This document shows, in pieces, positions 29,516 through 37,140 of a stretch of 38,647 nucleotides of DNA (positions within the stretch are counted from its first letter, which is position 1; each line of letters starts with the position of its first letter). A program made the position numbers and the translations under genes. Source of the stretch: Eubacteriales bacterium (GTDB lineage: Bacteria > Bacillota > Clostridia > Oscillospirales > Oscillospiraceae). The notes below the pieces were generated by a model, which ran no database searches, was not told the origin of the DNA, and saw nothing but the letters and a program-made list of their open reading frames with translations. The stretch is taken from positions 1 through 38,647 of the forward strand of contig JAUNSH010000027.1 in assembly GCA_030539285.1 (NCBI GenBank), written 5' to 3'.

Positions 29516-29715
29516 ACCGTCATCTCCATCCTGACAAGACATTCTTTTGTAAATTGATCCGCTCGCATGCCGGTCATCCTGCGGAAAGCAGCTTCGACGG
29601 CAGTCTTCAGGGAAAACGTGGAACCTTTCACCAGAGACTGGCGGCGCGCTGCTTTGATGTGGGCCACAGGCATTCCACGAATTATACCGTTGATATTCCA
29701 AACGATTTTTAGCAT
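29512..29715 (-). CDS. 67-residue protein, unknown, first gene of the broken ABC operon
   Basis: Starts MLKIVWNINGIIRGMPVAHI after a strong GGAGGG site and ends by overlapping the first ATG of the ABC pseudogene. The sequence is basic and Arg/Lys-rich in the middle (KAARRQSLVKGSTFSLKTAV), with no membrane segment or signal peptide. No family recognised. It may be a true small gene or itself the remnant of a longer deleted one, because the next gene carries a large deletion. Two palindromes (29746-29759 and 29791-29804) lie directly upstream. Confidence 0.5.
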   Translation of the reverse strand: MLKIVWNINGIIRGMPVAHIKAARRQSLVKGSTFSLKTAVEAAFRRMTGMRADQFTKECLVRMEMTV

Positions 29716-29745
29716 ATGATACCCTCCGAATGTACGCTGTTTTAG

Positions 29746-29804
29746 TTAGCGATAGCTAATTTCTATAGAAAATAAAGGCAGGAACCGCTATTAGCCACTG
29801 CTAA
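29746..29804. promoter_or_regulatory. Pair of TTAGC-N4-GCTAA palindromes, candidate operators
   Basis: TTAGC-GATA-GCTAA at 29746-29759 and TTAGC-CACT-GCTAA at 29791-29804 are identical in both arms, with starts 45 bases apart. They lie 31 and 76 bases upstream of the ATG at 29715. The arms recall those of DtxR/MntR-type metal regulators, which is inference only. A possible - strand -10 (TATAGA) lies between them near 29765. Confidence 0.6.
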
Positions 29805-30000
29805 CTTACCGAGTTATAGCAGTTTTGTCTGGGTATGTCAACCGGCAGAAATCATCCATTATTTTCCATATCTCCAGGAGCTAAGAGCTGCCAAAGGGAA
29901 ATCCAGCGGACCATCGTGTTTCCATCGTCAAAAACACGGAGTTCTGACCTCATATGCCGGAGAAGCACGATCATTCGCAGACATAGGAAATTGGCAGGAC

Positions 30001-30029
30001 TTGACAAACATGAGATGGTCTGATATTCT
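30001..30029 (+). promoter_or_regulatory. Promoter of the first cobalamin-riboswitch operon
   Basis: TTGACA (30001-30006), exactly 17 bases, TATTCT (30024-30029). Transcription would begin near 30036, just before the aptamer. The stretch 29805-30000 holds no gene that I can support. Confidence 0.8.
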
Positions 30030-30054
30030 TTCCATATACACATTTCCTGTGCAT

Positions 30055-30235
30055 TCCCAATGCGCCTTGTCGGTTGGGAAGCTGAAAAGAGAATGGGGTG
30101 AAAAGCCCCGCACGCAACGGTGCTGTAAGTATCGAGATTTTGTCCGCGTCGGCGGAAGCCGGTCATTGGGGTAACCCAAGAAGGCAGCGGCAGCAATCAC
30201 CTGAGATACGAGTCAGAAGAACTGCAGGGAATCAT
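30055..30235 (+). promoter_or_regulatory. Cobalamin riboswitch aptamer 1 (variant form)
   Basis: Contains the ordered conserved blocks of cobalamin riboswitches: a GGGAA..AGAGAATGGGGTGAAAA box (30077-30104), GCAACGGTGCTGTAAG (30114-30129), a central multi-stem region, and the closing GAGTCAGAAGAACTGC (30210-30225). It lacks the classical CACTGT spelling and so is a variant form. A terminator follows at 30283-30332, so control is probably at transcription. It precedes cbiL, the ABC-2 genes and the surface protein gene. Confidence 0.85.
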
Positions 30236-30282
30236 ATTCACACAGAAATCATTCCTGTGCGTGTGTTGTCGCGTAAAATCGG

Positions 30283-30332
30283 TCGCGGCAGTCAAGGATT
30301 CCGAACGGATTCCATGACTGCTGCGATTTTTT
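30283..30332 (+). terminator. Riboswitch-controlled terminator 1
   Basis: TCGCGGCAGTCA (30283-30294) pairs with TGACTGCTGCGA (30315-30326) with one G-U pair; an inner stem GGATTCC/GGATTCC is partly self-complementary. Six T residues follow at 30327-30332. Confidence 0.85.
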
Positions 30333-30463
30333 GCGGATAAAAGCAGCCTTTGCGCGGTCAGGTTCCCGCCTGCAAACTCTCGCCCCCAATTTATAATGCG
30401 GTCAGGTACAGTTTTCGGAATCTGCTGCGGAAATCCATGAGTACAAAGAAAAGAGGAAGCATC

Positions 30464-31147
30464 ATGAAAGGAATTGCATACGGAGTAGGCGTTGGCCCCG
30501 GAGATCCGGAGATGATGACTTTAAAAGCTGTCAGAATTATCCGGGAAAACGATGTGATCGCCCTGCCGGGAAAGAATCCGAAGGAAACTGTCGCCTATAA
30601 GATCGCCTCTGCTGCTGTCCCGGAGCTGGCACAGAAAGAACTGATCTCTGTGTATATGCCCATGACCCATAACAAGGAGGAACAGGCACGCTGCCACGCC
30701 GAGGGCGCCGCAAAAATTGAGACGTATTTGGAACAGGGCAAAAATGTGGTGTATCTGACCCTGGGAGATTCCAGCATTTACTGTACCTTCACCTACTTAC
30801 AGAGGATACTGGAATCCCACGGCTATGAGACCCGGCTGGTCAGCGGGATCCCCTCCTTCTGTGCGGCTGCCGCCAGAATGAACACGCCCCTTTCTCTTTG
30901 GGATGAGCAGATCCACATTCTGCCCGCCGCCCACAGTCTTCAGGAGCCTCTGCCCGAAAAAGGCACCTGCGTGCTGATGAAGTCCGGCAGCCGGATGACC
31001 CAGGTCAAGCAGCTCATCCGCGGCAGCGGCAGAGACGCGGTGATGGTGGAAAACTGCGGCACGGAAAATGAAAAGGTCTACTGCCACGTAGACGAGATCC
31101 CTGATGACGCAGGCTACTACTCCCTGATCATCGCCCGGGAGAATTGA
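30464..31147 (+). CDS. cbiL: Precorrin-2/cobalt-factor II C20-methyltransferase
   Basis: Adds the C20 methyl group in corrin ring synthesis using S-adenosylmethionine. At 227 residues it has normal CbiL length. It is a tetrapyrrole methylase: N-terminal YGVGVGPGDPEMMTLKAVRI, then VVYLTLGDSSIYCTFTYLQR (about 90-110), GIPSFCAAAARMNTPL and the C-terminal MVENCGTENEKVY and DAGYYSLIIARE. The start at 30464 was chosen because AGAGGAAG precedes it; an in-frame ATG at 30437 has no clear site. It is the only corrin-ring gene in the window. Regulated by riboswitch 1. An ABC-2 transporter gene starts 4 bases after its stop. Confidence 0.92.
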   Translation: MKGIAYGVGVGPGDPEMMTLKAVRIIRENDVIALPGKNPKETVAYKIASAAVPELAQKELISVYMPMTHNKEEQARCHAEGAAKIETYLEQGKNVVYLTLGDSSIYCTFTYLQRILESHGYETRLVSGIPSFCAAAARMNTPLSLWDEQIHILPAAHSLQEPLPEKGTCVLMKSGSRMTQVKQLIRGSGRDAVMVENCGTENEKVYCHVDEIPDDAGYYSLIIAREN

Positions 31148-31151
31148 TGCC

Positions 31152-31991
31152 ATGATCGAACTAAGGAACCTGACGAAACAGTATGACCGGACGGTTGCGG
31201 TGGATAACGTTTCCCTGACCATCGAGACGGGAGAATTTTTCGGCCTTCTTGGTTCCAACGGTGCCGGAAAGACCACCACCATCGGTATGCTGTCCACGCT
31301 TCTGCTGCCCACTGCCGGGGAGATCTATATCGACGGGCAGCTTCTCACCCGGAACCGGACGGATATCAAGCGAAAAATCAGCGTAATCACCCAGGAGTAT
31401 TCCATGCGGCAGGATATGAACATGGACGAGATCATGGAATATCAGGGCCGCCTGTACTATATGCCCCTGCGGGCGATCCGGGAGAAAACCGACTATCTGC
31501 TGGACTTCTGCGGCCTGACCAAGGACCGAAAGAAGACGGTGCGCAAGCTTTCCGGTGGTATGAAGCGGAAGCTGATGGTGTGCCGTGCGCTGCTGACGGA
31601 TCCTCAAATTCTTTTGCTGGACGAGCCAACCGTGGGCATGGACGCCTTTGCCCGGCGGCAGATGTGGGATCTTCTGCGGCGGCTGAATCAGCAGAAGCTG
31701 ACGATCCTGCTGACCACACACTACATCGAGGAAGCGCAGATGCTCTGCCAGCGGGTGGCCATGATGGAAAAGGGTAAGATCCTTCAGGTGGACACGCCTG
31801 CCGGATTTATCCGCCAGCTGGGTGACTATGCTGTGGACGAAATTCTGCCCACGCTCACCCATACCTCCTTCTTTGCCACCAAGGCGGAGGCCATTGCCTA
31901 TGCCGAACAGGTTTCCTGCAACTTCCAGCTTCGGGAGACCGTGCTGGAGGATGTATTCATCGCCCGTTCCCTGCGGGCCAGACAGGAATAG
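31152..31991 (+). CDS. ABC-2-type transporter, ATP-binding protein
   Basis: 279-residue ATPase of an ABC transporter with separate permease. Walker A GSNGAGKTTT (about 36-45), signature LSGGMKRKL (about 133-141), Walker B ILLLDEPTVGMDA and the H-loop His in TTHYIEEA. The C-terminal about 60 residues resemble the DrrA/NodI-type extension. The substrate is not evident. It starts 4 bases after cbiL and is followed 8 bases later by the permease. Its link to cobalamin rests on the shared riboswitch. Confidence 0.93.
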   Translation: MIELRNLTKQYDRTVAVDNVSLTIETGEFFGLLGSNGAGKTTTIGMLSTLLLPTAGEIYIDGQLLTRNRTDIKRKISVITQEYSMRQDMNMDEIMEYQGRLYYMPLRAIREKTDYLLDFCGLTKDRKKTVRKLSGGMKRKLMVCRALLTDPQILLLDEPTVGMDAFARRQMWDLLRRLNQQKLTILLTTHYIEEAQMLCQRVAMMEKGKILQVDTPAGFIRQLGDYAVDEILPTLTHTSFFATKAEAIAYAEQVSCNFQLRETVLEDVFIARSLRARQE

Positions 31992-31999
31992 GAGGCACC

Positions 32000-32731
32000 A
32001 TGGGAATTATTACGATCCTTTGGGAGAAATGGGTGGAGTTCCGGCGGGATTTCTATAAGATCACCCTGGCCGCCATGATCGCCCCCATGATGTACCTGCT
32101 GGTATTTGGCCTGGGTGTCCAGAATATGTCCCACGGTAAGCCCTACCTCCTGTACCTCATTCCCGGCGTGGTATCCCTGACTACCATGAACGGCAGCTTC
32201 AACGCCATTGCCCAGAATCTGAACGTGCAGCGTCTTTATGAAAAGGCTTTCGATCAGGTGATGATCTCCCCAACGCCCTTGTGGCAGTTTGTGGTGGGGC
32301 AGATCCTGGCGGGGGCCCTGCGGGGGCTGTACGCTGGCGGTATCATTCTGCTGCTGGTATGGCCCATTCACACCGGGCTGATCTTCAACGCACTTTCCTT
32401 CCTGGTTCTGTTTTTGAACGGGTGCGTGTTCTCTGTCCTTGGGGTGGTCGTGTCCTTTCTTGCAAAGAACCACGCGGATGTACCACGGTTTTCCACCTAT
32501 TTCATCATGCCCATGGCCTATCTGTGCAACACCTTTTTTTCGACAGAGAATATGCCCCGGGCTATGCGCAGCGTTCTAGCAGTGCTTCCCCTGTCCGAAA
32601 CAAGCAGCATTGTCAGAAGCATTTCCTACGGTGAGCCGTACGATCCCGCCGGGATCCTGGTGCTGCTGGCCTACCTGGTGGTTCTGACCGCCGTGGGCCT
32701 GTGGTTTGTGTACCGCAAACAGAATCTGTAA
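32000..32731 (+). CDS. ABC-2-type transporter, permease
   Basis: 243-residue membrane protein with about six helices, roughly at 22-40, 50-72, 93-120, 125-155, 165-185 and 215-238. The region PVGLQ-like ends and MNGSFNAIAQNLNVQRLYEK between helices 2 and 3 are characteristic of ABC-2 permeases of the drug/polysaccharide exporter class. YGEPYDPAGILVLLAYL marks the last external loop and helix. GGAGG precedes the start. It pairs with the ATPase upstream and probably exports, though direction and cargo are not shown. Confidence 0.9.
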   Translation: MGIITILWEKWVEFRRDFYKITLAAMIAPMMYLLVFGLGVQNMSHGKPYLLYLIPGVVSLTTMNGSFNAIAQNLNVQRLYEKAFDQVMISPTPLWQFVVGQILAGALRGLYAGGIILLLVWPIHTGLIFNALSFLVLFLNGCVFSVLGVVVSFLAKNHADVPRFSTYFIMPMAYLCNTFFSTENMPRAMRSVLAVLPLSETSSIVRSISYGEPYDPAGILVLLAYLVVLTAVGLWFVYRKQNL

Positions 32732-32742
32732 TGGAGGAAGCT

Positions 32743-33249
32743 ATGAAACGATTGCGGCATCTTTTGCATCTATTAATGGCGCTTGCGCTTTGCTTCCTGC
32801 TGCCCCTGCGGGCGATGGCTCTGTCCGATGGGGAATACTGCGTCAGTGTTGAGCTCTCCGGCGGCAGCGGCAAGGCTTACGTGACCTCCCCTGCCCCCAT
32901 GACCGTTGTGGACGGAACCGTCTATGCCGAGCTGACCTGGAGCAGCGCCAATTACGACTATATGATCGTGGATGGTGTTCGCTATGACAACCTCAGCGAG
33001 GAAGGGATGTATTCCACCTTCCGCATTCCCATCACCCAATGGGACTACCCTATGCAGGTCATTGCCGACACCACCGCCATGGGCGCGCCGATGGAAATTC
33101 ACTACCAGCTCTGCTTCTACTCAGATTCCGTAGGAGACCGCTCCCAGCTTCCCCAGGAGGCAGCCAAGCGGGTGCTGATCATGGCCAGCGTGATCATCGT
33201 AGTTGGAGGCATTCTCAACGCCGTGGTGAAACGGCGCCGCGGGGCATGA
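32743..33249 (+). CDS. Surface protein with a signal peptide and C-terminal anchor, possible tetrapyrrole-binding domain
   Basis: 168 residues. Signal peptide about 1-27 (MKRLRHLLHLLMALALCFLL, then LRAMA). A beta-rich extracellular domain at about 30-135 (DGEYCVSVELSGGSGKAYV, YDYMIVDGVRYDNLSEEG, MQVIADTTAMGAPMEIHY). A hydrophobic anchor at about 143-160 (RVLIMASVIIVVGGIL) is followed by KRRRGA. The domain resembles NEAT/Shp-like surface domains that bind haem with Met or Tyr; Met residues in the strands are suggestive. This likeness is by eye and not certain. The start at 32743 follows GGAGGAAG. As the last gene of the riboswitch 1 operon it could capture corrinoid or another tetrapyrrole. 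Confidence 0.65.
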   Translation: MKRLRHLLHLLMALALCFLLPLRAMALSDGEYCVSVELSGGSGKAYVTSPAPMTVVDGTVYAELTWSSANYDYMIVDGVRYDNLSEEGMYSTFRIPITQWDYPMQVIADTTAMGAPMEIHYQLCFYSDSVGDRSQLPQEAAKRVLIMASVIIVVGGILNAVVKRRRGA

Positions 33250-33299
33250 CAGCTGTACTGCGGCCGGATAAACATAGCAATCAATAACAATCCTGTGTC

Positions 33300-33480
33300 T
33301 TTCCGATGCGCCAGTCGGTCGGAGAGCTGAAAAGAGAATGGGGTGAAAAGCCCCGCACTTAACGGTGCTGTAAGTATCGAGATCCTGTCCGCGTCGGCGG
33401 AAGCCGGTCATTGGGGCAACCTGAGAAGGCAGCGGAAGCGATCGCATGAGATACGAGCCAGAAGAACTGCAGGAGATCGT
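33300..33480 (+). promoter_or_regulatory. Cobalamin riboswitch aptamer 2, near-copy of aptamer 1
   Basis: Bases 33325-33358 are identical to 30080-30113, and further identical runs cover the GGTGCTGTAAG, TCGGCGGAAGCC and CAGAAGAACTGCAGG blocks. Differences occur in paired arms and loops. It lies 50 bases after the surface-protein gene, before the MATE gene. I see no good promoter in 33250-33300, so it may sit inside the transcript of the upstream operon. The 346 bases without a gene here are this element and its terminator. Confidence 0.85.
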
Positions 33481-33529
33481 AATTGGCACGGAGCAACCGC
33501 CTGTGCCCATATTCGTCGTGTAAAAACGT

Positions 33530-33579
33530 TCGCGGCAGCCAGGGATTCCCAGGGAATCCTTTCGCTGCCGCGATTATTT
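33530..33579 (+). terminator. Riboswitch-controlled terminator 2
   Basis: TCGCGGCAGC (33530-33539) pairs with GCTGCCGCGA (33564-33573), with an inner AGGGATTCC/GGAATCCTT stem. The T-tract is weak (TTATTTG). It lies just before the MATE ribosome site. Confidence 0.7.
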
Positions 33580-33595
33580 GTAAGAAAGGACAGCT

Positions 33596-34930
33596 ATGAA
33601 AAAAGAATTGGATTTAACGAGAGGAAGCATTCCCAGAGCATTGACTGCCTTTATTCTGCCCATGATCCTTGGCAGTCTCATTCAGCAGCTCTACACCACC
33701 GCTGACGCGGTGATCGTGGGGCAGTTCGCCGGTAAAGCGGGACTGGCCGCCATCGATTCCGTGCATACCTTATTCAAGTTCCCTATCAATTTTATGAACG
33801 GCCTTGCTGCCGGAGCCACCATTCTCATTTCCCGATATTATGGAGCAAAGCATATGGATGGGCTGCGCTGCTGTGTCCGCACGGCCAACACACTGGCTTT
33901 GGCCCTTGGTGTTCTGTGTTCCATTGCCGGTGTACTGCTGACCCCCTGGCTGCTGGACATTATGGCCGTTCCCGGGGATATCTATCCTCAGACTCTGGCT
34001 TACTGCCGCATTTACTTTGCCGGTATCTGGGCCATGGTCATGTACAATATGATGGCCGGGATCCTGCGGGCTTTCGGGGATTCCCAAAGGCCGCTGTATG
34101 TGCTGATCCTCAGCTCGGCTCTGAATATCGTGGGGGATTTCCTGCTGGTGGGCGTATTCCACACGGGCGTCCGGGGCGCTGCCGTTGCCACAGTCGCTGC
34201 CCAGGTCGTTAGCTTCCTGTGCGTCAGCCGGATGCTGAACCGGACGAAGCAGGTTTCCGGCGGAACCCGTATCCACTTCTGTGCAGAGCACATGACAGCC
34301 ATGGTGAAAACCGGCATTCCGCTGGCTCTGCAGTCCATCCTGTTTCCCATTGCCAATTCCATCGTCCAGGCCAGTGTCAACGGCATGGGCACCGACAGCA
34401 TCGCGGCCTGGGGCATCTGCGACAAGATGGATATGCTGATCTGGCTCATTGCCGATGCCATGAGTCCTGCCCTGACCACTTACACCGCCCAGAATATTGG
34501 GGCTGGTCAGCCCGAGCGGGTGAAAAAGGGCGTATACTTGGGAACCGCTATGTCCGCCGGCGCGGTGGCGCTGGTAAGCCTGGTTCTGTACCTGTTCCCG
34601 GCAACCATCGGAAGCTGGTTTGTGTCCGCTTCGGACCGGGCGGCGGTGGTCCCGCTGGTCGTGCGCTATATGCGGATGATGGCGCCATTTTTTGTGTTCT
34701 ACGCCCTGGCGGAAGCCTTCAGCGGAACCTGCTGCGGCATGGGGGATACTCTGAAGCCCATGCTGACCACCCTTGTCACCGTCTGCCTGCTCCGTGTCCT
34801 GTGCATTTTCTTTATCTTGCCCCTCTATCAGACTATGGAGTGTATTGTGGGCATCTATGTCGCCTCCTGGATCGCCGCCGGACTGTCCTTTACGGCCATG
34901 TATTTTTGGAAGCAGTTCAGACAGGGGTGA
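33596..34930 (+). CDS. MATE-family transporter
   Basis: 444-residue membrane protein, about 12 helices in two halves. N-terminal ILPMILGSLIQQLYTTADAV and VGQFAGKAGLAAIDS are typical MATE sequence (NorM/DinF-like, prokaryotic branch). The halves repeat, with the second-half motif SILFPIANSIVQASVNGMGT. It probably exports a compound using a proton or sodium gradient; cargo unknown. AAAGGA precedes the ATG. Control by riboswitch 2 is the notable point: MATE proteins are usually thought of as drug efflux pumps. It is followed by a new promoter and riboswitch 3. Confidence 0.92.
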   Translation: MKKELDLTRGSIPRALTAFILPMILGSLIQQLYTTADAVIVGQFAGKAGLAAIDSVHTLFKFPINFMNGLAAGATILISRYYGAKHMDGLRCCVRTANTLALALGVLCSIAGVLLTPWLLDIMAVPGDIYPQTLAYCRIYFAGIWAMVMYNMMAGILRAFGDSQRPLYVLILSSALNIVGDFLLVGVFHTGVRGAAVATVAAQVVSFLCVSRMLNRTKQVSGGTRIHFCAEHMTAMVKTGIPLALQSILFPIANSIVQASVNGMGTDSIAAWGICDKMDMLIWLIADAMSPALTTYTAQNIGAGQPERVKKGVYLGTAMSAGAVALVSLVLYLFPATIGSWFVSASDRAAVVPLVVRYMRMMAPFFVFYALAEAFSGTCCGMGDTLKPMLTTLVTVCLLRVLCIFFILPLYQTMECIVGIYVASWIAAGLSFTAMYFWKQFRQG

Positions 34931-35007
34931 GCGGATGCAGCAGCTGGACGGTGATATCCAATCCCCATTTCAATTCCTTTTCAGGCAATTTTCAATATGA
35001 CTCATTG

Positions 35008-35036
35008 TTGACAATTCATCGAATACGCTGTATAAT
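35008..35036 (+). promoter_or_regulatory. Consensus promoter for the third riboswitch operon
   Basis: TTGACA (35008-35013), exactly 17 bases, TATAAT (35031-35036): a perfect main-sigma-factor promoter. Transcription would start near 35043. Confidence 0.92.
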
Positions 35037-35084
35037 CAAACCACAAGTTCATATTTTGGCCATAAAATGCCAGCGGAATAAGTT

Positions 35085-35235
35085 CCAGCAATGGATTCAT
35101 AGGGAACCCGGTGCAAGTCCGGGACGATCCCGTCACTGTGATAGCGAGCAAGCCGCATGATGTCACTGAGGCATGACCCTCGGGAAGGCGCGGTGAGCGA
35201 TGAGCTTAAGTCAGGAGACCTGCTTATTCCTGTAT
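35085..35235 (+). promoter_or_regulatory. Cobalamin riboswitch aptamer 3 (classical form)
   Basis: Shows the textbook blocks in order: AGGGAACCCGGTGCAAGTCC (35101-35120), CCCGTCACTGTGA (35129-35141), a GCGAGCAAGCC stem, GGGAAGGCGCGGTGAGCGATG (35182-35202, partly the P6-P9 region) and the closing AAGTCAGGAGACCTGC (35208-35223). It is not closely alike to aptamers 1 and 2. It lies between the promoter at 35008 and the terminator at 35325, upstream of the nickel/peptide-type lipoprotein gene. With the promoter it accounts for the 486 bases without a gene. Confidence 0.92.
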
Positions 35236-35324
35236 TCTGAGATTCTTACGGACGATAGGAAAGCTCTTTGTGTCAGCACACCGGTATGCTCTCAGCTCCC
35301 GGTGTCTTGCCGTGTTTCCAACTA

Positions 35325-35360
35325 CCGACTGTAACCATCGTTACAGCCGGTTTTTCTTTT
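35325..35360 (+). terminator. Riboswitch-controlled terminator 3
   Basis: CCGACTGTAAC (35325-35335) and GTTACAGCCGG (35340-35350) pair with one A-C mismatch around a 4-base loop, followed by TTTTTCTTTT (35351-35360). Confidence 0.85.
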
Positions 35361-35416
35361 CGGCGGACCGAATATAGGCAGTCAGGTCAAAATCGAACAA
35401 ATAAATCAAAAGGACG

Positions 35417-37042
35417 ATGAAGAAAATGAAGAAAATCAGAAAGAGCATTGCTCTGCTGCTTTCCGCGGCGCTGATCGCCGGTGTCATGGCCGGCTGCGGC
35501 AGCTTCGAAAGCGGCACTTCCGCAGACAGCACAAAAACAAGCCAGGCCTCCTCCGGCGCCCACAGCATGACCTTTGGCATCCAGAACTATGGCGGCGGCG
35601 GTATCGATCCTGCCAAGGAGACCAACACCGCGTGGAACAACTCCCGCTACGGTGTCGGCGAGTGCCTGTTCAAGTTCGATGATTCCATGAATATCGTGGG
35701 CACCCTCTGCGATAGCGTTTCCGTCAATGACGCGCACACGGAATGGGTATTCCATATCCGCGACGGCGTCAAATTCTCCGATGGCTGCGACCTGACCCCC
35801 GAAGCTGTAAAGGCGAGCTTTGAGCGGCTGTTTGAGGCCGGTGCCAGCGGCTCTTCTGACCCGGAGAAGTTCCTGGAAGCCAGTGCTGAACTGATCCCGG
35901 ACAATGCCGCGGGTACTTTGACCATCCGCACCACCAAGCCCTATGTGGATCTGACCAAGAACCTGGCCTACCCTGTTTTCGTGATCCTGGACGTGGAGCA
36001 CACTACCGACTATGACCACGCCGCCATCGGCACCGGCCCCTATATTGCCACCAATTTCCGTGAGGAAGTGGGCTATACCATGGTCAAGAACGCGAACTAC
36101 TGGGGCGGCGAGGTGCCCTACGATTCCATTGAACTCATGTACATGGGTGACGCTTCCGCCAAGGCCATGGCCCTTCAGGCCGGACAGCTGGATCTTGCTG
36201 AAAACGTGACCAACATCAGCGACCTGCGTATGCTTCAGGAAGACCCCAACTTTACCGTTACCATCGCCAACGGTGTCCGCACCGGCCTGGCACACATGAA
36301 CATGAGCGAAGGCCGTCTCCTGTCTAACGCCACCCTGCGTCAGGCAGTCCTGATGGCACTGGATGACGAGACCATGTGCTCTGTGACCGTGGGCGGCCTG
36401 TATACCTCCGGCTTCTCCGTTCTGCCCTCCAATCTGGACTATGGCTATGAAAATCTGACCAATCCCTATGCCTACAATGTGGACGGGGCTGTGAAGCTGC
36501 TGGACGATGCGGGCATTGTGGATACCAACGGCGATGGCATCCGGGAGCTGGACGGTCAGGAGATCGTTCTGCACTATGTCACCTACCCCAACCGCTGCCT
36601 GAGCGATTTTGCCGAGGCCATTCAGCAGCAGCTGACCTCCATCGGCATCGGCGTGGATCTGGAGATCGGCGACTCCACCCGTCAGTGGGACAGCTACCAG
36701 TCCGGCGACTTTGACCTCAACGGCTCCAACTGGACCACCGTGGGTACCGGCGACCCCACCGACTATCTGGCCTCCTGGTATTCCAAGGGCGGCTCCGACT
36801 ACTGCGGCTATGTCAACGCGGAATTTGACGAGCTGTATGAAAAGCTGACCAATACCTTTGACAGTAGTGAGCGTCGGGAGATCATTCAGCAGCTGCAGCA
36901 GCTCCTGATCGATGATGCCGCTGCCATTGTCCACGGCTATTACAATAGCTCCATGATCGCCAAAAATGCCACCATCGGCGGCGCGGCCATTCATACCGCT
37001 GACTATTATTGGGTCACCACTGAGATCTATCCCGCCGACTGA
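35417..37042 (+). CDS. Nickel/peptide-type ABC importer, substrate-binding lipoprotein (cobalt candidate)
   Basis: 541-residue surface lipoprotein. Signal peptide with lipobox VMAGC (Cys about residue 31), then a family 5 solute-binding protein (NikA/DppA/OppA type): FGIQNYGGGGIDPAKET, WVFHIRDGVKFSDGCDLTPE, IGTGPYIATNF, and RQAVLMALDDETM. The family binds peptides, nickel or other ligands. Riboswitch 3 upstream suggests cobalt, a cobalt complex or a corrinoid precursor; this is inference. The start is either 35417 or 35426: AAGGA ends 2 bases before the first and 11 before the second. Permease genes follow after a large hairpin. Confidence 0.9.
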   Translation: MKKMKKIRKSIALLLSAALIAGVMAGCGSFESGTSADSTKTSQASSGAHSMTFGIQNYGGGGIDPAKETNTAWNNSRYGVGECLFKFDDSMNIVGTLCDSVSVNDAHTEWVFHIRDGVKFSDGCDLTPEAVKASFERLFEAGASGSSDPEKFLEASAELIPDNAAGTLTIRTTKPYVDLTKNLAYPVFVILDVEHTTDYDHAAIGTGPYIATNFREEVGYTMVKNANYWGGEVPYDSIELMYMGDASAKAMALQAGQLDLAENVTNISDLRMLQEDPNFTVTIANGVRTGLAHMNMSEGRLLSNATLRQAVLMALDDETMCSVTVGGLYTSGFSVLPSNLDYGYENLTNPYAYNVDGAVKLLDDAGIVDTNGDGIRELDGQEIVLHYVTYPNRCLSDFAEAIQQQLTSIGIGVDLEIGDSTRQWDSYQSGDFDLNGSNWTTVGTGDPTDYLASWYSKGGSDYCGYVNAEFDELYEKLTNTFDSSERREIIQQLQQLLIDDAAAIVHGYYNSSMIAKNATIGGAAIHTADYYWVTTEIYPAD

Positions 37043-37048
37043 TCTCCT

Positions 37049-37107
37049 GCAATTATGTGATGTCTCCGGGAAAATGCTCTGTTTTCCCGGAGACAATTGT
37101 AATTGCA
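37049..37107 (+). promoter_or_regulatory. Long intercistronic hairpin between lipoprotein and permease genes
   Basis: GTCTCCGGGAAAA (37062-37074) and TTTTCCCGGAGAC (37082-37094) form a perfect 13-bp stem with a 7-base loop. An outer stem, TGCAATTA (37049-37056) with TAATTGCA (37100-37107), encloses it. It begins 6 bases after the lipoprotein stop. Such hairpins commonly protect the 3' end of the binding-protein mRNA or partly stop transcription. Confidence 0.75.
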
Positions 37108-37140
37108 GTCCTGTGTATCATGAGAAGGGAGCGAACATCC

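Noticed and set aside
29852-30196. Open frames on the - strand across the first cobalamin riboswitch
   Set aside because: They lie over a strongly conserved RNA structure and a good + strand promoter; similar frames appear opposite riboswitch 2 only because the two RNA sequences are copies.
37057-37140. Start of the NikB-like permease at the ATG at 37057
   Set aside because: That ATG lies inside the intercistronic hairpin without a ribosome site; the extra residues are not permease-like, and TTG at 37141 has a good site and gives the normal length.
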